Positions 42,401 to 50,700 of a stretch of DNA of 64,000 bases are shown one piece after another. The DNA is from an uncultured Clostridia bacterium. Its GTDB lineage: Bacteria > Bacillota > Clostridia > Oscillospirales > Oscillospiraceae. The number at the start of each line of letters is the position of its first letter. Within the stretch, counting starts at the first letter, position 1. Location of the stretch: NCBI GenBank assembly GCA_947307255.1, contig CAMZIO010000002.1, positions 1 to 64,000 of the forward strand. The letters are read 5' to 3'. The notes under the pieces were generated by a model. The model searched no databases. It was not told the DNA's origin and was given only the letters and a program-made list of their open reading frames with translations. A program made the position numbers and the translations under genes.

Positions 42401-42901
42401 ATGAGACTTACCGCATATGACCGCGCTGCGGCCGTTCGCTACGCGCATACCTGGGCCTATGGCAGAAATCCGCGCTTTTACGACTATGAGGATATCGGCG
42501 GAGACTGCACCAACTTTGCCTCACAGTGCCTTTTGGCAGGGGGAGGTGTGATGGATTATACCCCGACGTTCGGCTGGTACTATATTGACGCCAATCGCAA
42601 ATCACCCTCCTGGACGGGGGTAACGTATCTGTATAATTTTCTCACGCGCGCAAGAGACAGCGTCGGCCCGGCCGCGCGCGACACTTCAATTTGGGAGATG
42701 CAGCCCGGCGATATCATACAGCTTTCCTTTAACGGCGTTGCCTGGCAGCACTCGCCCGTCGTCGTCGCAGTGGAAACGCCCGGATCGGCAGACGGTATTC
42801 TGGTTGCCGCGCACACTTACGATGCGGATAATCGCCCGCTTTCGACCTACGAATACCGAAGCGTGCGTTTTCTGCATATCACCGGCGTCTATCGCCCGTA
42901 A
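42401..42901 (+). CDS. Amidase_6-domain protein
   Basis: A 166-residue protein that fits the putative amidase domain (Amidase_6) seen in spore formers. The motif GGDCTNFASQCLLAGG (residues ~30-45) carries the nucleophile-type cysteine of an NlpC/CHAP-like fold, and QHSPVVVAVET the likely histidine. No signal peptide is present. Many relatives in Clostridia are found beside sporulation genes, but the substrate is unknown. It converges with the xerC-like gene. Confidence 0.8.
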   Translation: MRLTAYDRAAAVRYAHTWAYGRNPRFYDYEDIGGDCTNFASQCLLAGGGVMDYTPTFGWYYIDANRKSPSWTGVTYLYNFLTRARDSVGPAARDTSIWEMQPGDIIQLSFNGVAWQHSPVVVAVETPGSADGILVAAHTYDADNRPLSTYEYRSVRFLHITGVYRP

Positions 42902-42927
42902 CGCAGGCAGGGCAGGAGGGGAGGACG

Positions 42928-43941
42928 TCAGGTTTCGCCCTTTGGCGTTTTTTTGACCCGCGAGAGGGGATTGGCTTTTGCCGCCACGCGCAGCGCCTCG
43001 TTGTCGATGTGGGTATAGATTTCCGTGGTATTGAGATGATCGTGTCCCAGAACCTCCTGCACGGCGCGCACGTCCACGCCGTTTTGCAGCATCAACGTCG
43101 CCGCGGTATGGCGCAGCTTGTGAGAGGAATACTGCGCGGCGTCCAGCCCGGCGGCGGAGATGTGCTTTTTTACCAGCGCGTGCACGGTGGATTTGCTGAT
43201 GCGCTCGTTGCGCGAGGACAGAAACAGCGCGTTTCGATCGCGCCCCGCAATGGGACGGCGCACGGCCAGATAGGACGCCAGCGCCTCCTTGCAGGCGTCA
43301 TTGAGATAGACGATGCGCACTTTATTGCCCTTGCCGAGCACGCGCATGGCCTCGCCCTGTATATCCGGCAGATCCAGACCGCACAGCTCGGAAATTCGCA
43401 GCCCACAGTTCAAAAACAGGGTTAAAATGCAATAATCACGCTCTTTATTCTGACCGTCTACCGATTCCAGCAGATGGATACTTTCATCCAGCGTGAGATA
43501 CTTCGGCAGACTTTTTTTCAGCTTCGGCGCGTCCAAATCTTTCACCGGATTGTCTCGAATCAAATGCGCTTTATTCGTCAAATAGTTGTAAAAAGACCGA
43601 ATTGTTGATATTTTTCTGGCTCTTGATGCTGCATTCAGACCAAAACCGGAGTTTTCGCTGTTTTGATGCAGCACGCGCTCTCGGCTCAAATAGGTCATAT
43701 AACTGTAAATATCGGTAAGCGTTACAGATTGAACAAAATCTAAATCCACGTCCAGAATAGAGATCTCGCTCAGCTCGCACGTACGCAGAGCGGGATCGCG
43801 CAGCTGCTTGAGATAGCGGAAAAAATTACGCAAATCCAAAAAGTATTCGTCGACGGTCTTGGCAGAATGACCCTTGATGGTCTCGTGATAAGCGAGAAAA
43901 TCGCGTAAAATCTGCGGTGATTCCAAACGGTAATCCATCAT
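42928..43941 (-). CDS. Tyrosine recombinase, XerC-like
   Basis: A 337-residue site-specific recombinase. The N-terminal SAM-like core-binding domain (about 8-115) precedes the catalytic domain, with Arg in NCGLRISELCGLDL, the HKLRHTAATLML pair, a second His in LGHDHLNTTEIYTH and its nucleophilic Tyr. The start at 43941 follows AAGGAG; the track's extension to 44079 looks like leader. No phage genes or attachment-site pairs are seen here, so a chromosomal XerC-type role (dimer resolution) is more likely than an integrase. Confidence 0.85.
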   Translation of the reverse strand: MMDYRLESPQILRDFLAYHETIKGHSAKTVDEYFLDLRNFFRYLKQLRDPALRTCELSEISILDVDLDFVQSVTLTDIYSYMTYLSRERVLHQNSENSGFGLNAASRARKISTIRSFYNYLTNKAHLIRDNPVKDLDAPKLKKSLPKYLTLDESIHLLESVDGQNKERDYCILTLFLNCGLRISELCGLDLPDIQGEAMRVLGKGNKVRIVYLNDACKEALASYLAVRRPIAGRDRNALFLSSRNERISKSTVHALVKKHISAAGLDAAQYSSHKLRHTAATLMLQNGVDVRAVQEVLGHDHLNTTEIYTHIDNEALRVAAKANPLSRVKKTPKGET

Positions 43942-44408
43942 AAAAAGACTCCTTATCATCGGTAAATCAGAAATGAGAACGAACGTCTGTACGGCAGACC
44001 GGACGCGGCGGACCGCGGTGAAAACGGAAACGATGTACGAGGGGCAAATCATACGGACGCTTTGATTTTGATCGTACAATCAGCGCGCCGCCGTGTGTCA
44101 AACAGTCTGCGCGGTGCAGCAAAGTTTCCGGTTTCATCCGGCCGCAGCGTAGGGGTCGCTATGCATAAGCCTGCGCGGTTATCCCAGACTTTTGGCTATC
44201 GCACTCCCCTATATTAAACAAAGTTTTTATTTTGTTCAATAAGATATGCATTTATTTGGGGAAGCACCGTTCGCTTCCCTTTTCTTACCCGTTCTCCGCA
44301 CGATGGTAAACACAGTTCATTGATACCACGGATTGCAAGAATTGTCAAGCGTCATGAAGCGTATAGAAACACGCAATCTGCACAGATTATACGAAAAGGA
44401 GTGAAAAT
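43942..44408. other. Long gene-poor stretch: leader of the xerC-like gene and promoter region of a small gene
   Basis: It holds the minus-strand promoter at 44211-44239 and a ~260-base leader to the xerC-like start. That leader has small inverted repeats, such as TAGGGG with CCCCTA and CCGGATGAAACCGG. A hairpin GGGAAGC/GCTTCCC with TTTTCTT on the plus strand lies at 44258-44286. It fits no riboswitch or RNA family that I know. A small structured RNA is possible. Confidence 0.4.
44211..44239 (-). promoter_or_regulatory. Promoter upstream of the xerC-like gene
   Basis: On the minus strand TTGAAC, 17 bp, TAATAT. It gives a 5' leader of about 260 bases. Confidence 0.55.
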
Positions 44409-44651
44409 ATGATGAGTTTCATCCCATGCAGTGCAAATTGCGTGTTTCAAAATGACGGCGCCTGCGCGCTGCAATACGCAACCGTGATCGGACGGGCGGA
44501 TCGCGGTGGCAACGATTGCCTGCACTATATCCCGCGAAACGCCGCGCTCAGGAACGCGCAATGGCACGCAGCGCCTCCCCGATATTCTGCACCGGAATCA
44601 GGCGAAGTCCCTCCGCCTTCCCCAGGCGGTCTGCATACTGTTTGGGAATGA
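44409..44651 (+). CDS. Small cysteine-rich protein
   Basis: An 80-residue ORF with a good ribosome-binding site (AAAAGGAG) 8 bases before ATG. The first ~43 residues (FIPCSANCVFQNDGACALQ ... NDCLHYIPR) have a CxxxC-x7-C pattern and a fourth cysteine, as in short clostridial proteins that may bind metal. The last ~35 residues overlap the 3' end of radA on the other strand and look unstructured (PPRYSAPESGEVPPPSPG). It may be real up to the tail. No function is known. Confidence 0.5.
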   Translation: MMSFIPCSANCVFQNDGACALQYATVIGRADRGGNDCLHYIPRNAALRNAQWHAAPPRYSAPESGEVPPPSPGGLHTVWE

Positions 44652-45912
44652 TGCAGGTTTCAAAGCCAAGACGCTCCACTTCGCTCAGCCGCTGACCCAG
44701 GTGGCTGACGCTGCGGACCTCGCCGGTGAGCCCGACCTCTCCGATCGCTGCAACACGCGAGCCGATGGACCGGTCGAGATAACTGGAGGCAAGCGCAAGG
44801 ATCGTCGCCAGATCCGCCGCTGGCTCGTCCAGGGTAAGCCCGCCGATCACGTTGATAAAAGCGTCGCAGCCCAGCACCTTCAGCGCACCGCGCTTTTCCA
44901 GCACCGCCATGAGCATGGCGGCGCGGTTATAGTCAAAGCCGTTGCTGTTGCGGCGCGGCAAGGACTGTCCTGCCGGCGCAAGCAGCGCCTGTACCTCCGC
45001 AAGGACGGGGCGTGCCCCCTCCATCACGCAGGTTACGCAGGTACCAGGCGCGTCAGCCGGGCGGCCGGCAAGCAGCATTTCCGAGGGATTCGGCACTTCG
45101 ACGAGTCCTTCGCTCTGCATTTCAAATACGCCGATCTCATTCGTTGCACCGAAACGGTTTTTTGCCGCGCGCAAAATACGGTACGTCATGTGCTGATCGC
45201 CTTCAAAGTACAGTACGCAGTCCACCATGTGCTCGAGCACCTTCGGTCCTGCGATAGACCCCTCTTTGTTGACGTGCCCGATTACGAAGACCGTAGTCCC
45301 CTGCCCTTTGGCAAGCTGCATCAGCGTCATGGTGCATTCTTTTACCTGGCTGACGCTGCCTGCCGGAGAATCCGACTCTTCTTGATAAAGCGTCTGGATC
45401 GAGTCAATGATCAGAATATCCGGCTGCTCTTCCTCCACGCTGCGCAGCACATCCCCCAGGCAAGTCTCAGCGAGCACGAGGAGATTCCCGCTTGCCACGT
45501 GCAAACGCTCTGCACGCATTTTTAACTGCCGAGGAGATTCCTCGCCAGATACATATAAAATGCGCGATGATTCTGCCATTTTCCCACAGATTTGCAACAT
45601 TAACGTGGATTTTCCGATGCCTGGGGCGCCGCCGACCAGCACGAGCGAGCCTTTCACTGCACCGCCACCGAGCACGCGATCCAGCTCGCCCATGCCGGTG
45701 GCGAAGCGCAGCTCCTCCGAGACGTCCAGCTCGGTAACCGGATGCGCCTTGGCGCGCGCCATACCGCCGGGACGGGACTTCCCTGCCGACGCGGATTTCG
45801 GCACGACCTGCTCCGTGATCGTGTTCCACGCGCCGCATTTCAGGCAGCGTCCCGCCCATTTCGCCGTCTCGTTGCCGCACTCCGTGCAGTAAAAAACCGT
45901 TTTTGCTCTCAT
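44548..45912 (-). CDS. radA: DNA repair protein RadA
   Basis: A 454-residue RecA-like helicase that helps branch migration in recombination. It has an N-terminal C4 zinc finger (CTECGNETAKWAGRCLKCG), Walker A GGAPGIGKST near residue 95, the RadA motif KNRFGATNEIG, and a Lon-protease-like C-terminal domain. GGGAAAGAGG lies upstream. It is 13 bp downstream of cwlD on the same strand. Confidence 0.96.
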   Translation of the reverse strand: MRAKTVFYCTECGNETAKWAGRCLKCGAWNTITEQVVPKSASAGKSRPGGMARAKAHPVTELDVSEELRFATGMGELDRVLGGGAVKGSLVLVGGAPGIGKSTLMLQICGKMAESSRILYVSGEESPRQLKMRAERLHVASGNLLVLAETCLGDVLRSVEEEQPDILIIDSIQTLYQEESDSPAGSVSQVKECTMTLMQLAKGQGTTVFVIGHVNKEGSIAGPKVLEHMVDCVLYFEGDQHMTYRILRAAKNRFGATNEIGVFEMQSEGLVEVPNPSEMLLAGRPADAPGTCVTCVMEGARPVLAEVQALLAPAGQSLPRRNSNGFDYNRAAMLMAVLEKRGALKVLGCDAFINVIGGLTLDEPAADLATILALASSYLDRSIGSRVAAIGEVGLTGEVRSVSHLGQRLSEVERLGFETCIIPKQYADRLGKAEGLRLIPVQNIGEALRAIARS

Positions 45913-45925
45913 GCCTCTTTCCCTT

Positions 45926-46648
45926 CTAACCTTCCCGATCTGCGGCCAAAAAGCCCGCCGCGATCGAAACGGCCAATTTCTTTTGATGTGATGCTTGCTG
46001 TAATCGTTCCGTTTCCTGCGGATTGGAGAGAAATCCGCATTCTACCAAAATCGCCGGACAGGATACGTTTTTCATCAAGTAGATCGTCGGCTCGATCTGT
46101 TTTTCCCGCTTTCCGTGCCCGGTGTTGATCGTCTGATTGAGCGCCTGCTGAACGCAAACGGCTATGTCGCTGCTTTTGGGGGTATCCGCATAGAAAACCT
46201 GCGCGCCGTGAACCCCCGGAACGGACGGCAGACTGTTTTGATGCACGCTGATCAGTACGGCGTCCGGCACGGCGTTTACCGCCGCCGCACGGTTTTTCAG
46301 ATCCGAGACTTTCTTTTCCCGCAGCGTCTGCGCATTGGCGGAATGTACGGAGACGTCCTCCGTTCGTATCATCTGCGTATCCTCGCCGATAAGCTGCAGC
46401 AATGCGTCCAGCTTTTTGGCAATGGCAAGATTGATCTGACTCTCTACCGCGCCGGAAAGCGCAACCGCGCCGCCGTCTTCCCCACCGTGTCCTGCGTCGA
46501 TCACAACCGTGCGCGCCGCACGATGCACCGGGGACATTGCCGGCGCCGCCGGGAGTCGAATCAGGATCGCCGCCGCTGCAATGGCGAGGAGCGCTCCGAA
46601 AAAAAATAACAGCGTCTTTCGTTTTATCACAAAAAACAAATCGTTCAC
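45926..46648 (-). CDS. cwlD: N-acetylmuramoyl-L-alanine amidase CwlD
   Basis: A sporulation amidase that starts muramic-delta-lactam synthesis in the spore cortex, needed for germination. An N-terminal membrane helix (about 10-32) is followed by an Amidase_3 domain with zinc ligands in DAGHGGEDGG and SVHQNS and the catalytic Glu in VECGFLSNPQE. The start may be GTG 46648 or TTG 46639; the latter has GAGGTG 6 bases before it. The overlapping longer frame 45909-46844 is a shadow. Confidence 0.92.
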   Translation of the reverse strand: MNDLFFVIKRKTLLFFFGALLAIAAAAILIRLPAAPAMSPVHRAARTVVIDAGHGGEDGGAVALSGAVESQINLAIAKKLDALLQLIGEDTQMIRTEDVSVHSANAQTLREKKVSDLKNRAAAVNAVPDAVLISVHQNSLPSVPGVHGAQVFYADTPKSSDIAVCVQQALNQTINTGHGKREKQIEPTIYLMKNVSCPAILVECGFLSNPQETERLQQASHQKKLAVSIAAGFLAADREG

Positions 46649-46798
46649 CTCTGATAAAGGGTATGATTTTGCTCTTGTGATGATTCCCTATTATAACAGG
46701 TCGTCCGGAAAAAGGAAAGTCCGAGTTTCGGTTTTCAGCGCCCGGCATAAGATGAAACTGAGCGGAATGCTCAACTATCATCAAGGAGGAGTTCTTTC

Positions 46799-47332
46799 GT
46801 GGAATCCACCACAAAACCGGGGAAGCCGAACACTGACGCAGCATCCGCTTCCCGTCCGGCTAACACCACGCCGGCTGCCTCTACTTCAACGAACGCCGCC
46901 TCGTCAGATCGGTGCGGTATGGGCAGCGGTATGCTGCCTGCGTGCGCACCGCTGGCGTTTCCTTATGTACCGATGCAGGAGAACAATCCCGACCGCTATT
47001 CCCAGCAGGACGCCATGCGCGCCGGTACCCTGTTTCCGGGGCTGCATCTTCCCTTCCATCAGGAGCTTGACACACGCTTCCCGGCGTCGAATACTGCGCT
47101 TTCTGAGTTGATGGCGCTGGATTTTGCCGTCGATGAGCTTGGTTTATATCTCACGACGCATCCGAATGACGCGGAAGTGCTGGATCTTTACTGGTCGTAT
47201 ATCCGCCTTTCCCGCGAGGGGCGTGAAAAGTACCAGCAGATGTATGGCCCGCTGCTGCAGACCGATATCACGCCGCAGGAGTACAAGTGGCTCAAAGACC
47301 CATGGCCCTGGGATGTAGGAGGGGATCGCTGA
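46799..47332 (+). CDS. cotJA-cotJB: Fused CotJA-CotJB spore coat protein
   Basis: A 177-residue protein that joins two normally separate spore proteins. After a low-complexity Ser/Thr/Ala-rich start (about 1-40), residues ~45-85 are CotJA-like (PLAFPYVPMQENNPDRYSQQ, GTLFPGLHLPF). Residues ~95-172 are CotJB-like (LMALDFAVDELGLYLTTHPNDAE, YGPLLQTDITP, WLKDPWPWD). GTG start after AAGGAGGA. The ATG of the next ORF overlaps its stop. CotJ proteins belong to the mother-cell coat regulon. Confidence 0.85.
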   Translation: MESTTKPGKPNTDAASASRPANTTPAASTSTNAASSDRCGMGSGMLPACAPLAFPYVPMQENNPDRYSQQDAMRAGTLFPGLHLPFHQELDTRFPASNTALSELMALDFAVDELGLYLTTHPNDAEVLDLYWSYIRLSREGREKYQQMYGPLLQTDITPQEYKWLKDPWPWDVGGDR

Positions 47333-47439
47333 TGTTTGTCTATGAAAAGAAACTGCAATATCCGGTAAAGATCAAAACGCCGAACCCCAAGCTTGCTATG
47401 GCGATTATTTCTCAGTACGGTGGACCTTACTACAATTAA
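47332..47439 (+). pseudogene. cotJC: CotJC N-terminal remnant (35 codons)
   Basis: The peptide MFVYEKKLQYPVKIKTPNPK...YGGPYYN matches the start of CotJC (a manganese-catalase-like coat protein of about 190 residues), then stops after the QYGG motif. It overlaps the cotJAB stop (TGATG) as in a normal cotJ operon. The catalase body is missing. Either the gene was cut by a deletion or rearrangement near the phage region, or it persists as a short coat peptide. Too short for the ORF track. Confidence 0.75.
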
Positions 47440-47462
47440 CTACTAATGAAGGGAGAATACCC

Positions 47463-47663
47463 ATGAAAACCATGACCACCCTCACCCTCTACGACCGCGC
47501 CTATGAGCGCACCCTGGAGCTCTGGCACGCCGAATCCACGCACCTGGAAGAATCCCGTCGCGCCGGCACGCCACCCGATCCTGATGTGCAGGAGCGCTAC
47601 GATCTTTACAACGCGCAGCTCTCCGAACTCTCCAGCATCCTGATCAAGCTTCGCGGTGAATAA
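47463..47663 (+). CDS. Small helical protein of unknown function
   Basis: A 66-residue, highly charged and probably all-helical protein (TLYDRAYERTLELWHAES ... YNAQLSELSSILIKLRGE). GAAGGGAG lies before the ATG, which is 23 bp after the cotJC remnant, so it may be co-transcribed with the cotJ genes. No family was recognised. The terminator follows directly. It may be the last host gene before the phage region. Confidence 0.6.
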   Translation: MKTMTTLTLYDRAYERTLELWHAESTHLEESRRAGTPPDPDVQERYDLYNAQLSELSSILIKLRGE

Positions 47664-47700
47664 GAAGAAGGCAGCACCACTCGGTGCTGCCTTCTTCTTT
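47664..47700. terminator. Bidirectional terminator at the host/phage boundary
   Basis: GAAGAAGGCAGCACC and GGTGCTGCCTTCTTC pair perfectly around a short loop, then TTTT. It serves both the small plus-strand gene and the giant minus-strand phage gene. Confidence 0.92.
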
Positions 47701-50700
47701 TATCCTCCCAGCGACGGCAGGCTCAGCCCGCCCCCTCTGGCATTGCCGAGTTCCTTTGCATCCAGCACCTGCTGGCCGATGCTCCGGCTGTACGGATTGT
47801 TCTTCGCGCTCTTCGACGTTGTCATCAACTGCCACAGTACCGCACTGTGATTGCTCGGCAGTCCCGCATTTCCTCCCAGTGTTGGCAGGCTCAGCCCACG
47901 TACCGCGCCGCCCATGGCGTCGATGGCCGCCTTCACTTCGTCCTGGCTGTAGCTTCCGTTCTGGTTGGCATCATACTCCGGCATGATCTCCTTGAGTTTG
48001 ACGTAGCTCTCCGGCTGCACGCCGAACCTGTGCGCGATCTCGATCTTTTTATACTGATCTTCCGGCATGACCACGCTCAGCGCCTGCATCTGTTTCTCCG
48101 CGCCGCTCACCGCGTCCAGTGCTGCGCGCCACTTCTGCACGTCGCTAACCTCTTTCTTACCTTCCTGCGGTTTCAGTCCGCCTATCCCCTCGGCTACGCT
48201 TACCGCCGTCTTGATATCAAGCCCGGCGTCCTTGTACTCCAGCACCTTCCCGAGATCCATGCCGTCGGCCCGAAGTCTCATCGCCTGCGAAGGGTCCAGC
48301 CCCGCGTCCATCGCTCGAAGCAGCTTCGCGTACTGTGTCGGATTTCCGCCGTCCGTCTCCAGATCGGTCCCCATGACGTACCCCGCCGCGACCTTCGTCT
48401 GCTCCTTGTTCAGCTTCATTCCTGCCAGCGTGCTCAGCTTGTCCGCCGTACCGCCCGCATCCTTGAGCGTCATCACAACCTCGCCAGCCCGCCCGCTGTC
48501 CATGCCGGCGTCGGTCATGGCATCCATACCTTCGCGCTCCTTATCGCTGGCGAGCAGGCCGTAGAATACAATCGCCTTGCCCTTGTCGTTTATGTTGGAC
48601 GACTGCAGGATCTCCCTCTGGCGCTCCGCCTTGCTCTGCTCATCTCCTGCCTTTGCGCTTCTCAGCTCGTCGATCAGGCCATACGCCTCGCGGCTTTTCA
48701 CGCCTGCCGCGGTCAGATCCTCATAGATCGCCGTCTGCTTCGCGCTCAGGCTGTTGAAACCGTTGTTGACCCACTCGCGCGCTGGCTTCAGGCTGCTCTT
48801 TCCGAAAAACAGCGCCCTGGCGATGTTCCCCGCCGTCTCCGCTTTGGAGTTGTTGAACACGGGATACTGCAGCACCTTGTCGCCGTTGCTGTCCATCGAA
48901 TAGCTTCCGCCCTCGATGATCGCCTTCGTGCCTTTCCATGCCTTTTGCAGTTGGTTCCCGCCGAACGGCAGCGCCGCGTAGATCAGCGGCTTGCTCAGCT
49001 CTTTCCCCGCCGTGCTCAGACGCTTCTTTCCGCTCCACTTGTCGTTCACCGCGGCCTTGGCCAGATTCTCCACGTCCGGCAGCGAGCTGCTGATCGGGAT
49101 ACGCCCGCCGCCGAGGATCCCGCCGACCATCGGCAGCTCGTCCACAGCGTTCTTGGCCAGATTGCCCAGCGCCTCATACGTCCCGGTCTTCTCCGTTTTC
49201 AGCGACCTGTCCTCGCCGGTGATCGCTTCGATCATATTGGGCAGTTCATACCCGGTCAGATCTCCAGCCGTTTCGTTCAAAATGCCGATGGGGTCCAGCG
49301 CGCATCTGCGCCCGACGAAATACTCGTAAACGTCGTTGAAAAGGTATGCCCCCAGGAAGTATTTCAGCAGCGTTCCGACGAGCACCGCCATACCTCTTTC
49401 CCTGGCCACCTTCGGCAGATCCTTGAACACCTCGCTGAACTGATTGTTCACCTCCAGCTGGAACTGCGTGAACAGCTTCACAATCGGATTGCTGGACTGG
49501 AACAGCGTCGGCATGCTGCCCTTGCTCCGGTCCGCCATCACGCGCCGGGCGAATGCGTCGGCGTCGTCCATGGCCGCCTGCTCGCTCATGTTGTGCCGAA
49601 GATTCTGGTTGTAACGTGCGCGCACGATGCTGTCCGAAGCAAACCTGTCGATCAGCTCCATCGGCGTGCCCAGCACACCGGAGGCCTTTTGCTGCCAGTT
49701 TTTCACCAGCGGATCCGTCCCGCGCCTGCTCGTCAGAAAGGCCGACCGCTCCGCAAATCCGTCTTTGTTCTTGTAGGCCTGCAGCGTCTGCCACATGCCC
49801 TTGAGGATCTGCCCGCTCTCCAGCTGCGCGTTGGCCTGCGTCAGCGGGATGAAGTTGGTCAGCGCGCTGCCGATGTTGCCCGCGATCATATTGGCGCCCA
49901 CGCGGCTTTCCCAGTTTTTCATGATCGTATAGGCGCGCCGCCCGATCATGGCCTCCATGTTGCGGTCGTACTTGCTCTTCTTGTTGGCCAGCAGGTTGGT
50001 GTACTCCTCCAGCTCGTTGACGAAGTTGCCCAGCTCGAACTTGCCGTGCTCATAGATGGCGTCTATCTTTGTTTGCTTCTCGTCCTCCGTCAGCCGTTTG
50101 TCCTGCAGCACCTCGTCCACCTGCTTGCGGATTCCCTCGTCGCTCGTGCGATAGCGGATCTGCTGCGAAAGCGCGCGCAGGTTCTGGATGTTGTCGGTGT
50201 GGAAAATCACGTCGCCGGCGCCCTGCACGTACTTGTCAAAGCCCTCCACCGCGTCGTACGCCGTGTTGAAGCCCAGGCGCTCCTGCGCGTTTCCAAACCA
50301 TGCGATCCCCGGCTTGAAGGTGTGCGTCAGGCCGTTGATGGTCGTCGGCAACGCGGTGATCTCCGTCGTGATCCCCATCGCCTTTCCAAACTGCGTGAGG
50401 ATTCCGTCGCTGCTCCCCGGCTGGAAGTGCGGGAAGTACCCGTGGCGGTAGTTGATCGGCTCGTAGCCGTTGCGGACGCGCACCTCGTTCATCCGCTCAA
50501 AAAGCTCGTCATAGATGTCGCGGAAGTTCTGCACCGCCTGCTCGATCTTGGCAAAGTCCAGGTTCGGATTCTGCTCCTTCAGGTTCTCCACGATCCCCTG
50601 CCAGTCGCTCAGCGTCTTGCCGTCCCGCTCGCGCAGGCGGCCGCGGCTTTTCTGCAGCATTTCGATGTTGTCCGTCGCCTCGCCCAGCAGCTGCACGGCG

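Noticed and set aside
42928-43941. Phage integrase for the prophage
   Set aside because: The recombinase lies 3.7 kb from the phage genes, among host genes radA and cwlD, with no attachment-site repeats visible. A XerC-type role fits better.
45909-46844. 311-residue minus-strand ORF
   Set aside because: Shadow of cwlD in another frame; cwlD carries the amidase motifs and the good context.
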